From Aurantiacibacter atlanticus (GTDB lineage Bacteria; Pseudomonadota; Alphaproteobacteria; Sphingomonadales; Sphingomonadaceae), in the NCBI RefSeq assembly GCF_001077815.2, contig NZ_CP011310.1, positions 558,001 to 622,000 on the forward strand: a stretch of 64,000 nucleotides of DNA. The letters run 5' to 3'. Shown piece after piece: positions 26,550-35,714 of the stretch. Every line of letters begins with the position of its first letter. Positions within the stretch are counted from its first letter, which is position 1. Both the position numbers and the translations under genes were made by a program. The notes under the pieces are model-generated. The model was not told where the DNA came from. It searched no databases and saw only the letters and a list, made by a program, of their open reading frames with translations.

Positions 26550-27812
26550 CTAGATAATTCCGACTGCCTTGCCAGCCCGTTCGAACATGTCGAGAATCTC
26601 GCCCACTTCTTCATCGCTGTGCTCTGCGCATAGCGAGCAGCGTAGCAATGTCATATTGGCAGGCGTTGCTGGCGGCCTTGCCAGATTGACGTAGAGCCCT
26701 TCCTGCAGCAGCGCGCTCCACATGGCGGCACCACGTTCCAGATCGGGCATCAGGACGGCCACGATGGCACTTTGCGGCTCATCGGTACCAAGTTCAAAGC
26801 CGAGGCTCTTCAGACCGCCATGCAGTCGTCCTGAATTCTTCCAGAGATGCGCGCGCTTTTCCGTCGCGGTCATCAGTTTGCGGATTGATGTTGCCGCCGT
26901 TGCGACCACCGAAGGCGGCAGACTTGCGGTAAAGACATAGGGGCGGCAAACTAGGCGTAATATCTCGAACTTGGGATGGTTCGACACGCAGAAACCACCA
27001 ACCGTGCCAACGCTTTTCGAAAAGGTGCCGATGATGAAATCGACATCATCCAATACGCCAGCATCTTCCACAACACCGCGACCGTGTTCACCGATGAAGC
27101 CCATGGAATGCGCTTCGTCCACCAGCACCATTGCGCCATTGTCCTTGGCGACCTTCACCATTTCCTTCAGCGGAGCGATATCGCCCAGCATCGAATAGAC
27201 GCCTTCAAGCACCACCAGCTTTCCCGCGCCTTCGGGAATGCGCTTCAGGCGCTTTTCCATGGCTTCTATGTCATTATGCTTGAATGGCACGATCTCGGCA
27301 TTGCCCATCGCGCAGCCATCCCAAATGCTGGCATGGCTATCGATATCGAGCACGACGTAATCGCCTTTGCCAGCGACGGTTGAGATGATCCCCAGATTGG
27401 CTTGATAGCCGGTCGAAAAGACCATGGCGTGTTCCATGTCATAGAACTCGCGCAGCGCATCCTCGCATTCCTTGTGGCCCTGATAGGTGCCGTTGAGAAC
27501 GCGGCTGCCCGTGGTGCCGGATCCGAAATCCGCCAATGCCTGTGTTCCAGCTGCTATCACATCGGGATCGAAGGTCATGCCCATATAATTATAGGTGCCG
27601 AGCAATATGGTCTCACGCCCGTTGCATATCGCCCGCGTGGGCGAAAGCACCTGCTCCATCACCAGCGAAAACGGGTCGTCCACGCCGCTCGCCAGCAAGT
27701 TGGTGCGCATGGCGATTGTAGAATCGAACTTGGTGAACAGGTCAGTAGCTTCACCAGCCGCAACATCGGTTTCCCCAGCCAATTGTCCTGTAGACGCGCC
27801 TGCTCCGGTCAT
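26550..27812 (-). CDS. spt: Serine palmitoyltransferase
   Basis: 420 residues. It condenses serine with palmitoyl-CoA or acyl-ACP to 3-ketodihydrosphingosine, the first step of sphingolipid synthesis. PLP residues correspond to the Sphingomonas paucimobilis enzyme with an offset of one: His160, Asp232, His235 and Schiff-base Lys266 (GTFSKSVG). Related alpha-oxoamine synthases (KBL, ALAS, BioF) share the fold, but the length and the adjacent acyl carrier protein support SPT. It starts eight bases after the ACP stop. Confidence 0.94.
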   Translation of the reverse strand: MTGAGASTGQLAGETDVAAGEATDLFTKFDSTIAMRTNLLASGVDDPFSLVMEQVLSPTRAICNGRETILLGTYNYMGMTFDPDVIAAGTQALADFGSGTTGSRVLNGTYQGHKECEDALREFYDMEHAMVFSTGYQANLGIISTVAGKGDYVVLDIDSHASIWDGCAMGNAEIVPFKHNDIEAMEKRLKRIPEGAGKLVVLEGVYSMLGDIAPLKEMVKVAKDNGAMVLVDEAHSMGFIGEHGRGVVEDAGVLDDVDFIIGTFSKSVGTVGGFCVSNHPKFEILRLVCRPYVFTASLPPSVVATAATSIRKLMTATEKRAHLWKNSGRLHGGLKSLGFELGTDEPQSAIVAVLMPDLERGAAMWSALLQEGLYVNLARPPATPANMTLLRCSLCAEHSDEEVGEILDMFERAGKAVGII

Positions 27813-27820
27813 TTGCAGTG

Positions 27821-28063
27821 TTACTCCCCGAGCATCTTGGCGACAGCATCGACCAGATGGCCATAGGTTTCAATTTCGGCCTGCTGGTTCATGGAAATGA
27901 TGATATCGAACTCATCCTCGATCGCGGCTACGAAATCCATGACCGTGAGGCTATCGAATTCAAGATCGCCGGCAAATGTGGTCGCATCACTGATCTCTAC
28001 ACCCTTCTTGTTAAAGGGCTCCAAAATAGCGCGGATGCGGGTGTCGACTGCGGCACGATCCAT
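27821..28063 (-). CDS. Acyl carrier protein of the sphingolipid locus
   Basis: 80 residues. The phosphopantetheine site is Ser38 in FDSLTVMDF. It differs from the fatty-acid-synthesis ACP and lies directly upstream of spt, as in other sphingolipid-making alphaproteobacteria where a dedicated ACP helps supply the acyl chain. The next gene's ribosome binding site GGGGAG overlaps its stop. Confidence 0.92.
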   Translation of the reverse strand: MDRAAVDTRIRAILEPFNKKGVEISDATTFAGDLEFDSLTVMDFVAAIEDEFDIIISMNQQAEIETYGHLVDAVAKMLGE

Positions 28064-28210
28064 TAAAGGTCCAATCCTTGAGGCTTATAATTGCGCACCA
28101 CATAGTGCGCGCGCCGGTCCGCGGCAAATCTTTACAGACCGAGAGGTGTCGAGAAGCAGGTGTGCAGCGCCGCGTGTGCGTGGCGAAGCGACTACGCCAG
28201 CAGCAGAGTA

Positions 28211-28600
28211 TCAGGCAGACAGCTGTTGCTGATCGCTGTCCATCAGGCCGCGCACGGCAGCCATGAATGGCCCAATGCTTACCGGCTTGGACAGATACCC
28301 TTCAGCGCCGGATTCGCGGATACGTTCTTCATCGCCCTTACCGGCATAGGCCGTTACTGCCAGCACGGGCACTTTGGCGAGGTCATTATCGCATTTGAGC
28401 ATGGCAATCAGGTCCAAGCCCGAAACATCCTGAAGCTGGATGTCCATGACCACAAGATTCGGATAAAAGGCCCGCGCGGCCTCAATGGCGAGCTTGCCAT
28501 CGGCCACGGGTTCAACGGAAAATCCGCTCGCCTGCAAGACATCGCAGAAAAGTTTCCGGTTGAGATCGTTGTCCTCGACAACGAGGATTCTCTTCGTCAT
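28211..28600 (-). CDS. divK: DivK-like single-domain response regulator
   Basis: 129 residues, only a receiver domain. The acidic pocket Glu9-Asp10, phosphorylation Asp53 (VVMDIQL), Thr83 and Lys105 (YLSKPVS) are present. DivK-type proteins relay cell-fate signals through DivL-CckA to CtrA. The position next to a DUF3572 gene is typical of alphaproteobacterial divK. No PleD follows it here, so naming rests on similarity and context. Confidence 0.82.
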   Translation of the reverse strand: MTKRILVVEDNDLNRKLFCDVLQASGFSVEPVADGKLAIEAARAFYPNLVVMDIQLQDVSGLDLIAMLKCDNDLAKVPVLAVTAYAGKGDEERIRESGAEGYLSKPVSIGPFMAAVRGLMDSDQQQLSA

Positions 28601-28691
28601 TGCGCCCCCAACGGCCCGTTTAACACGGAACCTTGTTATTTCCCTTATACCCTAAATAAGGAACGTTACAATTCTCCGAGAATGTAAAAAT

Positions 28692-28946
28692 TTGTATAAT
28701 GATAATTCCACTCTCGCTCTCATCGCGCTGGGCTGGGTGCTGGCTGAGCCGGATCGGGCACACCGCTTCCTTGATCTCACCGGCCTGACGCCAGAGAGCC
28801 TGCGTGAAGCAGCTGACGATCCGGCAACGCACCGCGCTGTATTCGATTTTCTGGCCGCGCATGAACCCGATCTCATCGCCGCAGCGGCAATGCTGAATGT
28901 GGAACCCGAGAGCCTGATCAGGGCGCAACAGGAGTTACAGGCATGA
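28692..28946 (+). CDS. DUF3572 family protein
   Basis: 84 residues, mainly helical, with the family core ALIALGWVLAEPDRAHRFLDLTGL and FLAAHEPDLIAAA. The start is TTG 28692 because no ATG or GTG is available in frame. Function unknown. It is divergent from divK and overlaps the HAD gene by ATGA. Confidence 0.82.
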   Translation: MYNDNSTLALIALGWVLAEPDRAHRFLDLTGLTPESLREAADDPATHRAVFDFLAAHEPDLIAAAAMLNVEPESLIRAQQELQA

Positions 28947-29569
28947 ACCGTCCTCTGTTGGTGACCGATTGCGATGAGGTGCTGATTCACATGGTCCGCC
29001 ATTTTCGTGATTGGCTGGACCGCGAGCATGAAATCGATTTTACGCTGGAAGGTGAACCCTTCATCGATTCAATGAGACGGCGCGGAGAAAAAAATCCGGT
29101 TGAAAGCGAGGAAGTCTGGCGCCTGCTCGGCAAGTTCTTTGATACCGAAATGGACTCGCAGAAACCGATCGCCGGCGCACTGGAATCAATCGCCGAAATT
29201 CAGCGTTATGCGGATGTGGTCGTGCTCACCAATCTGGCCGATGCGCGCAATGCTGCGCGCAAGATGCAACTGCAGCGGCTGGGAATGGAAGCCTCTGTCT
29301 TTACCAACCAGGGGCCGAAAGGCGGCGCGCTAAAACGGATTGTCGAAGAACACGGCGCACGGCGCGTGGTATTTGTCGATGATATCGCGCAGCATCATGC
29401 CTCTGCGAAGATTGAAATTCCGCATGTCCACCGACTGCATCTATGTGGAGAGCCCAAGATTGCGGGTCATATCCAATGCGCACATGTTGCAGGCGATGCC
29501 CATGCCCGGATAGACAATTGGGATCAGGCGCTCCCATGGATACTTGAAACCTTGCACTCAGGAGACTGA
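28943..29569 (+). CDS. HAD-superfamily hydrolase
   Basis: 208 residues. The nucleophile motif is VTDCDEVL (Asp8 and Asp10), motif II is VVLTNLAD, the motif III lysine is in GPKGGALK, and motif IV is VVFVDDIAQHH. It is probably a cytoplasmic phosphatase, substrate unknown. It is coupled to the DUF3572 gene by ATGA and lies just before the RidA gene. Confidence 0.86.
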   Translation: MNRPLLVTDCDEVLIHMVRHFRDWLDREHEIDFTLEGEPFIDSMRRRGEKNPVESEEVWRLLGKFFDTEMDSQKPIAGALESIAEIQRYADVVVLTNLADARNAARKMQLQRLGMEASVFTNQGPKGGALKRIVEEHGARRVVFVDDIAQHHASAKIEIPHVHRLHLCGEPKIAGHIQCAHVAGDAHARIDNWDQALPWILETLHSGD

Positions 29570-29570
29570 C

Positions 29571-30047
29571 ATGGCCGATACTGCCAGCAGCATTGCAGAC
29601 CGTTTGACCCAGCTTGGCATCACCTTGCCCGAAGCTGCCGCACCTGTGGCGGCATATGTCCCGGTGGTTGTCGCGGGAAACATTGCGCATGTTTCAGGCC
29701 AATTGCCTTTCATTGATGGCGCATTGGTGACCGGACGACTGGGAGAGGATGTCGCGCTGGAACGCGGGCAGGCCGCTGCGCGGGCATGCGGTTTGATGAT
29801 CCTGGCCCAACTCAAGAATGCCGGCATCGCGCTTGATCGGGTGGAACGAATCGTCAAGCTCGGTGCCTTCGTCAATTGCACCGCCGATTTCACCGATCAG
29901 CCCAAGGTTGCCAATGGCGCGTCCGAATTGATGTTTGAGGTTTTTCAGGAAGCGGGGCGCCATGCCCGTGCGGCTGTGGGCGTTCCCAGCCTGCCACTTG
30001 ACGCAGCGGTAGAAGTCGACGCGGTCATCGCGCTTGGCGATGGATGA
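29571..30047 (+). CDS. RidA family protein
   Basis: 158 residues. The YjgF/YER057c/UK114 fold is seen in NIAHVSGQLPF, ERIVKLGAFVNCT and HARAAVGVPSLPLDAAVEVDAV, where the conserved Arg in HARAAVG binds substrate carboxylate. RidA proteins hydrolyse reactive enamine intermediates from PLP enzymes. ATG 29571 has GGAG six bases upstream. It overlaps the next gene by eight bases. Confidence 0.92.
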   Translation: MADTASSIADRLTQLGITLPEAAAPVAAYVPVVVAGNIAHVSGQLPFIDGALVTGRLGEDVALERGQAAARACGLMILAQLKNAGIALDRVERIVKLGAFVNCTADFTDQPKVANGASELMFEVFQEAGRHARAAVGVPSLPLDAAVEVDAVIALGDG

Positions 30048-30780
30048 CACAGGCTCCTGGCTGACGCGGCAGGCCTATGCGCATCGCGGCCTGCACGATC
30101 GCGCTGTTCCGGAAAACTCGCTCGCCGCATTTTCCGCCGCGATAGAACGGGGGCTGGGGATCGAATGCGATCTTCGCGTCAGTATGGATGGCCGCGCGAT
30201 GGTGTTCCACGATGCTGCACTGGAGCGGCTGACCGGGCAAGCCGGGCTGACGCAGGCGCATAGCGTGGGCGATCTGACTGCACTCAGGCTGGGCGGAAGC
30301 GACCAATATATTCCAACCCTGCGCGATATGCTGGACCTAGTGGCAGGACGTGTGCCGTTGCTGCTTGAGCTCAAGACTGACCGGCGGGAAAGCGTGCACA
30401 AGCTGTGCCGTGCGGTGCGGCGCGACATCATCGGATATGAAGGCGATATCGCAGTAATGAGCTTTGATCCGCGCATCGGGAACTGGTTTGCAAAGCGCCT
30501 GCCCGATATGATGCGCGGCCTTGTCATCACAGAGGAAAACGCGCGGACAATGTCGGGCGCGGCGCGGCGGCGGCTGGCGGTGCGCCATGCAAAGCCGCAC
30601 TTCCTTGCCTATGATGTGCGTGACCTGTCCAGCAATTTTGCCGCACGGCACAAGCATAAGGGTTTGCCTATACTGACCTGGACTGTGCGCAGCGCCTCTC
30701 TGCTCGATACGGCGCTTGAATTCGGCGCTGTGCCGATTCTCGAAAGCGAGGGGCTGGCGGCGTGGGCGCAGGCTTCCTAG
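30040..30780 (+). CDS. Glycerophosphodiester phosphodiesterase
   Basis: 246 residues. The GDPD motifs are present: AHRG with the first His, ENSLAAF, IECDLRVSMDG with the metal acids and FHD. It cleaves glycerophosphodiesters to glycerol 3-phosphate and alcohol. No signal peptide, so cytoplasmic. ATG 30040 lies inside the end of the RidA gene. Confidence 0.93.
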   Translation: MDDTGSWLTRQAYAHRGLHDRAVPENSLAAFSAAIERGLGIECDLRVSMDGRAMVFHDAALERLTGQAGLTQAHSVGDLTALRLGGSDQYIPTLRDMLDLVAGRVPLLLELKTDRRESVHKLCRAVRRDIIGYEGDIAVMSFDPRIGNWFAKRLPDMMRGLVITEENARTMSGAARRRLAVRHAKPHFLAYDVRDLSSNFAARHKHKGLPILTWTVRSASLLDTALEFGAVPILESEGLAAWAQAS

Positions 30781-30790
30781 ATTGATCCCC

Positions 30791-31927
30791 ATGGCTGATG
30801 GCGATCTGACCGCACGTATCCTTCCCGCGACAGGCGGCATCGAAAAAGCCCAGTGGGACAGGCTGGCAGGCGCCTCCAATCCTTTCGTATCGCATGATTT
30901 CCTTACCATCATGGAGGACTCGGGAAGCGTGGGTCCCGGGACCGGATGGCAAAGCGCAACGCTGGTGCTGGAAGACGGTGCGGGCACGCTTCTGGGGGCC
31001 ATGCCGAGCTATCTCAAGCAGCATAGCCAGGGCGAATATGTCTTTGACCATGCCTGGGCTGATGCCTTTGAAAGGGCAGGCGGCGCATATTATCCCAAAT
31101 TGCAGATTTGCGCGCCATTTACGCCTGCGACCGGGCCTCGCCTGCTGCTTGAAGACCCGCAATATGCTCTGCCATTGCTGCGTGGAGCAGAACAATTCGT
31201 GGTCAATAATGACTGGTCGAGCGCGCATGCAACCTTTGTCGAACCTGCGCAGATCGATATGTTCGCCGAGGCTGGATGGCTGGAACGGCACGACATCCAG
31301 TTTCACTGGACCAATCGCGAATTTGTCGATTTCGAGGATTTCCTCGCTTCGCTAACGTCCAGAAAGCGCAAGGAGCTGCGCCGCGAACGGCGGCTGGCCA
31401 ATGACGGGATCGAAATTCGTCAAATGTGCGGCGCTGATATCCAGCCCGAACATTGGGATGCCTTCTGGCTGTTCTATCAGGATACCGGCGCGCGCAAATG
31501 GGGCACCCCCTATCTGACACGGGAGGCTTTCGATTTGATGGGGCAAAGGATGGGTGACCGCCTCCTTTTGTTGCTCGCATTCGAGGATGGCCTGCCGATT
31601 GCAGGTGCACTCAATTTCATTGGCTCAGAAGCGCTATATGGCCGCTATTGGGGCTGTCTCGTGGACAAGCCATTCCTTCATTTCGAGTTATGTTATTATC
31701 GCGCGATCGACGCTGCGATTGAACGCGGTCTCAGCCGGGTAGAGGCGGGTGCGCAGGGCGGCCACAAGCTGGCGCGCGGGTATGAACCGATTGCCACTGC
31801 GTCGATGCATTTCATTGCCGATCCGGGCTTTCGCCAGGCCGTGTCCGACTTTCTTGAACAGGAACGGCGCGGCGTGGCGATGGATCGGATGCACCTGTCG
31901 CGCCGTATGCCTTTCAAGAAGGGCTGA
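30791..31927 (+). CDS. GNAT-fold protein of the DUF482/peptidogalycan type
   Basis: 378 residues. The family features are NPFVSHDFLTIMEDSGSVG, GWQ, YLKQHSQGEYVFDHAWADAF, LTSRKRKELRRERR, TGARKWGTPYLTREAF and EAGAQGGHKLARGYEP. Members resemble FemAB or GNAT acyltransferases; substrate is not known. It follows GDPD by ten bases and probably ends this operon. Confidence 0.9.
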   Translation: MADGDLTARILPATGGIEKAQWDRLAGASNPFVSHDFLTIMEDSGSVGPGTGWQSATLVLEDGAGTLLGAMPSYLKQHSQGEYVFDHAWADAFERAGGAYYPKLQICAPFTPATGPRLLLEDPQYALPLLRGAEQFVVNNDWSSAHATFVEPAQIDMFAEAGWLERHDIQFHWTNREFVDFEDFLASLTSRKRKELRRERRLANDGIEIRQMCGADIQPEHWDAFWLFYQDTGARKWGTPYLTREAFDLMGQRMGDRLLLLLAFEDGLPIAGALNFIGSEALYGRYWGCLVDKPFLHFELCYYRAIDAAIERGLSRVEAGAQGGHKLARGYEPIATASMHFIADPGFRQAVSDFLEQERRGVAMDRMHLSRRMPFKKG

Positions 31928-31940
31928 CCGCTACGCCAGT

Positions 31941-32273
31941 TCAGGCCGCCCGGGCGTCTCCGCAGCGCAGCCATTCGCGGGCGCGGCGCTGGGCTTCGCA
32001 AATATCGCGGGCGGTCATTTCATCGGAGATATCAGCGCGGCACCAATTGGCCTCCTCATGACCGCGGCTTGCGGCTAGATTGAACCATTTATGCGCTTCG
32101 ATAAGGTCGCAATCGACGCCGTGGCTGCCAGTGGAATATACCACGCCGAGATCGTAATAGGCATCAATGCAGCCATCGGCTGCGGCTGCGAGACAGTTTG
32201 CCACCAGCATATCGCTGCCGTTGACATCGGCGGGTTGAATTTTTGCGAAAGTCTCGATCTTGGCAAGTTCCAT
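31941..32273 (-). CDS. Sel1-like repeat protein
   Basis: 110 residues with one clear Sel1 repeat (AYYDLGVVYSTG...CDLIEAHKWFNLAASRGHEEA). These helical repeats scaffold protein contacts; function unknown. ATG 32273 is preferred to an earlier TTG at 32327. The gene is convergent with the GNAT gene; a CtrA-like site lies about 80 bases upstream. Confidence 0.78.
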   Translation of the reverse strand: MELAKIETFAKIQPADVNGSDMLVANCLAAAADGCIDAYYDLGVVYSTGSHGVDCDLIEAHKWFNLAASRGHEEANWCRADISDEMTARDICEAQRRAREWLRCGDARAA

Positions 32274-32595
32274 GATCTTTGGTCCCCAATTGCTGCCGAA
32301 CGCAATGTCCGGCTTTCCCTGCGCCAATGTTTGACCATCGTGGTCAAGAAATGGTTAACGCCTCGCCGCCTTTTCTCACAAGCGCCCCTCGCGCGCCGGG
32401 TAGCGCCCCTGTGGATGACGACAGATATGACCTTTATCCCTTCATCTCGAACAGATTGCCGCTTGTGCCACCTGTAAACGATCCTTATAGGCGCGCCCCT
32501 ACTACTGGCTTTTGTGGCGTCCCATTCAAAAGCCCGGCGGCTGAGCAAGAGCCGCAACAATGGGCAAGGCCCAAGGAAGGGATCCGGAGCACCCG
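32274..32595. other. Gap between the divergent Sel1 and dksA genes
   Basis: About 320 bases without a gene. It should hold both promoters. The exact CtrA half-site TTAACCAT occurs on the minus strand at 32358-32351. No other structure was found. Confidence 0.5.
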
Positions 32596-33054
32596 ATGGC
32601 AAGTGCCGCGCATGACGACATAGATATTCTGACCAAAGCAAAGCGCGCCTTGCCGCGCGATTACACGCCCAGTGACGACGAAGAATACATGTCTCCACGG
32701 CAGTTGAATTATTTCCGTGTTCTGCTGCTCGAATGGAAGAAATCCGTTGTCGCTGCATCGGAGGGAACGCTGCAAAGCCTGCAGGATGGCCCGATTCGTG
32801 AACCCGATCTCAATGATCGTGCTTCCAGTGAAACCGACTGGGGCATTGAATTGCGCACGCGCGATCGGCAGCGCAAGCTGGGCGCAAAGATTGATGCGGC
32901 GATGCGCCGGATCGACGAAGGCGAATATGGCTGGTGCAGCAAAACTGGTGAACCTATCGGCATCAGTCGCCTGATAGCGCGTCCGATCGCCACCATGACC
33001 GTGGAAGCGCAGGCCGCGCATGAACGGCGTGAAAAGATTTCGCGTGATGATTGA
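32596..33054 (+). CDS. dksA: DksA with a single zinc-site cysteine
   Basis: 152 residues. The RNA polymerase-binding coiled-coil tip motif DxxDxA is present as D71-L-N-D74-R-A76. The zinc finger has only Cys114 of the usual four cysteines; the others are replaced (SKT, MTVEAQ). This is the alphaproteobacterial form, expected not to bind zinc. DksA works with ppGpp to retune transcription, including rRNA. ATG 32596 has GGAG six bases upstream. Confidence 0.92.
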   Translation: MASAAHDDIDILTKAKRALPRDYTPSDDEEYMSPRQLNYFRVLLLEWKKSVVAASEGTLQSLQDGPIREPDLNDRASSETDWGIELRTRDRQRKLGAKIDAAMRRIDEGEYGWCSKTGEPIGISRLIARPIATMTVEAQAAHERREKISRDD

Positions 33055-33090
33055 CCCGAATTGGGACAGGCTGTTGTTACTCCCCCAGAA

Positions 33091-33105
33091 TTAACCCATG
33101 GTTAG
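33091..33105. promoter_or_regulatory. Palindrome upstream of the PilZ gene (possible CtrA site)
   Basis: TTAACCCATGGTTAG is an inverted repeat with the near-consensus CtrA half ATGGTTA. It lies about 80 bases before the PilZ start at 33184. CtrA binding is not shown by sequence alone. Confidence 0.4.
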
Positions 33106-33183
33106 GCGATCTGCGCAAAGGCGAAGGTTGCAATCCACGCTCGCGCTATTGTGTCGGGCAAGTTCTTGAGGGCAAGGTAACGC

Positions 33184-33513
33184 ATGAGCAATGTCGATAC
33201 TCGTCAGGTAGGGCGTGACAGCTTGTTTTTGCTGGCACAGGTGCGCCTTGATGGCCAGGACACCAATGCCCGCGTGAAAGTGCGGAATCTTTCCGCCGGC
33301 GGGATGATGGCCGAAGGCGATCTCAAGGTCGTTCGCGGCGTGCGCGTCGAAGTGGAATTGCGCAACATCGGCTGGGTCGAAGGCACGGTGGCCTGGAAGC
33401 AGGGCAATCGTTTCGGCATCGCTTTTATCGATGAAATCGATCCCAAGCTTGCCCGCGCTCCCGTAGCGGCATCTGCGGCGAGCCTTCCCAGCAACGGCAT
33501 GCGCAAGATCTGA
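33184..33513 (+). CDS. PilZ domain protein
   Basis: 109 residues. The c-di-GMP-binding motif is represented by an Arg-containing N-terminal part (GRDSLFLLAQVR) and NLSAGG; the barrel continues to RFGIAFIDEID. PilZ proteins convert c-di-GMP levels into changes of motility or polymer export. The N-terminal RxxxR is not exact, so binding may be altered. No operon partner. Confidence 0.85.
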   Translation: MSNVDTRQVGRDSLFLLAQVRLDGQDTNARVKVRNLSAGGMMAEGDLKVVRGVRVEVELRNIGWVEGTVAWKQGNRFGIAFIDEIDPKLARAPVAASAASLPSNGMRKI

Positions 33514-33631
33514 AGCCCGCTTCTCGTCTGCACATCGTCGCCTGCGGCGCTTTCACTGACGACAAATCATGGGCATGCCTTTGAAGGCCGGAGCTTGAAG
33601 CAATTTGCGCCCGGGCCTATCGCAACGGGCG

Positions 33632-35188
33632 ATGGAGATGCCCCGACAAATGCACTGCCGCCGTCCCTTGGCCTTTAGGGCAATCGCCATGGCCATATGC
33701 CTTGCGATGGTGACAGCCTGCGGATCAAGCGATGACGGGGCGCTCGACGTTGTGCTGATCGGCACGCCTGAGTCGGTGTATACTCAGGATCTGCGCCTGT
33801 CTCCCGGCGCGCAAATCCTGCGCGCCGCTACACAGGGCGGGCTGGTTGCCCTTGATGCTCATGGCGAAGTGGTTCCCGCGCTGGCAGAAACATGGCTCCC
33901 GACTGAAGACGGGCTGAGCTATATCTTCCGCCTGCGCGATATCCCCTGGCCCGACGGCAGCGAAATGACTGCGGCAAGTGCACGAGCGGCGCTGGAAAGA
34001 GCGATCGGCGGCCTGGAAGGGACAGCGCTGGCGCAAGACCTTGCGCCTATAGAAGAAGTGCGCGCCATGGCCGGAAGGGTGATTGAAATCAGGCTTTCCG
34101 CGCCAGAACCGGACCTTCTCAAGCTGCTCGCCCAGTCAGAGCTGGCCTTGCGGCATGAAGGCGGTTTCACAGGTCCGATGATTCTCACCCGTGAAACCGC
34201 TGATGAGGAGAACGCGGAAGAGGGCGATGCAGCGGCTGGACGGTTCGCAAGGCTTGATTTCAAGCCGCCGCTTGAACGCGGGATGCCCATGGCCGATAAC
34301 TGGCAGGACCACGTGCGCGAAGTGGAAATCACCGTGGCGCAGGCGCGCGAAGCCATCGTCATGTTCGAAGCTGGCGATGTGGAACTGGTGCTGGCAGGCG
34401 ATCTAGGCGGACTGCCACTGGTTGATACAGGGCCGCTTTCATCAGGGACCTTGCGCGTCGATGCGACCTTCGGCCTTTTCGGTCTGCATGTGCGGCGCGA
34501 TGGCGGGCTGCTCGGCAACAATGGCGTTCGCGAGGCGCTGGCCATGGCCATTGATCGAGAAGGGCTGCTGGCGACTTTCAACATCGGCGGCCTTGTTCCG
34601 ACAACGCGGCCCGTTTCGCCCGGCCTGCCCGGCGATCCCGGTTTTATCGCTGAACGATGGCGTGACATGGTGCTGGCTGAACGGCGGCAGGAAGCTGCTG
34701 TGCGAATCGACGCCTGGCGACGCCAGTTCGACGATGGTGATCTGTCGCAGCCAGCACGGCTGACGATCACAATGGGCGAAGGGCCGGGCTGGGATCGCCT
34801 GTTGCAGGAACTGGACGCGCAAATGGCGCAAATCGGCATAACAATCGAACGGTCCGAAACTGCACGCACTGCCGATCTTGCCCTGATGGACAAGATTGCA
34901 CGCTATCCGGCCCCGCGGTGGTTTCTCAACCAATTCCATTGCGGGCTGGAGTTGGGCCTGTGTAGCGAGGCTGCGGATGAGCTGGTGGCACAGGCCATGC
35001 AGCAGATGGATCTTTCCGCGCGCGCCAGTCTGATGGCGCAGGCAGAGGCCGAACTGATGGCGGAAAATGTCTATATTCCGATTGGTGCACCGCTGCGCTG
35101 GTCGCTGGTGCGCGGCGGAGTTGAAGGGTTTGAAGCCAATATCTACGGATTTCATCCCTTGCCGCCGATGGCGCAAAGACCCAGATAG
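33632..35188 (+). CDS. Peptide/oligopeptide-type ABC substrate-binding lipoprotein
   Basis: About 518 residues from ATG 33632 (start uncertain; 33638 and 33650 are possible). A lipoprotein signal ends in VTAC. The SBP_bac_5 body includes LAETWLPTEDGLSYIFRLRDIPWPDGSEMTA, REALAMAIDREGLL and GAPLRWSLVRGGVEGF. It should bind peptides or related solutes in the periplasm. No permease or ATPase gene is nearby, so its transporter partner is elsewhere or absent. Confidence 0.88.
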   Translation: MEMPRQMHCRRPLAFRAIAMAICLAMVTACGSSDDGALDVVLIGTPESVYTQDLRLSPGAQILRAATQGGLVALDAHGEVVPALAETWLPTEDGLSYIFRLRDIPWPDGSEMTAASARAALERAIGGLEGTALAQDLAPIEEVRAMAGRVIEIRLSAPEPDLLKLLAQSELALRHEGGFTGPMILTRETADEENAEEGDAAAGRFARLDFKPPLERGMPMADNWQDHVREVEITVAQAREAIVMFEAGDVELVLAGDLGGLPLVDTGPLSSGTLRVDATFGLFGLHVRRDGGLLGNNGVREALAMAIDREGLLATFNIGGLVPTTRPVSPGLPGDPGFIAERWRDMVLAERRQEAAVRIDAWRRQFDDGDLSQPARLTITMGEGPGWDRLLQELDAQMAQIGITIERSETARTADLALMDKIARYPAPRWFLNQFHCGLELGLCSEAADELVAQAMQQMDLSARASLMAQAEAELMAENVYIPIGAPLRWSLVRGGVEGFEANIYGFHPLPPMAQRPR

Positions 35189-35209
35189 GGAGCAAGGAGA
35201 GTTTAGTTC

Positions 35210-35668
35210 ATGGCGGAAAATCAGAAGCCTGTCCCGATCCGGCCTGCCCCCGAAGATGATCCCGTGCGGCCCGGCCCGATGGTTGGCGATCTGCCGCTGG
35301 GCAATGATCCCCAATCCATCAGGCGTCGGATAGAGGCGATGGAGCAGGTGCTGGAACGCAGTTTCGTCATTCCCGGCCTGGGGCGCCCCGTTGGCCTTGA
35401 TGCAATTATCGGACTGGTTCCGGTGGTGGGTGATATCATCGCGATGGGCATGGGTGCCTATATCGTGTGGGAAGCGCGCAATCTGAAAATGCCCAAGTGG
35501 AAATTGCTGCGCATGGCGGGCAATGTCGTTTTTGACAGCGCGGTAGGCGCAGTGCCGGTTGTGGGCGATGTATTTGACTTCATGTTCCGCTCAAACAGCC
35601 GCAATCTGCGGATTGTGAGGAAGCATCTCGACAAGCATCATCCGCACACCAAGGTGATCGACCAGTAG
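35210..35668 (+). CDS. DUF4112 family membrane protein
   Basis: 152 residues with two hydrophobic segments containing the family motif twice: LDAIIGLVPVVGDIIAM and VFDSAVGAVPVVGDVFDF. Function unknown. It is 21 bases after the substrate-binding protein gene with a good AAGGAGA ribosome binding site. Confidence 0.87.
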   Translation: MAENQKPVPIRPAPEDDPVRPGPMVGDLPLGNDPQSIRRRIEAMEQVLERSFVIPGLGRPVGLDAIIGLVPVVGDIIAMGMGAYIVWEARNLKMPKWKLLRMAGNVVFDSAVGAVPVVGDVFDFMFRSNSRNLRIVRKHLDKHHPHTKVIDQ

Positions 35669-35714
35669 AGCAGCGGATAGTTTCTTTTGCACCCGCTTTG
35701 GCTTAGGTAAATGC

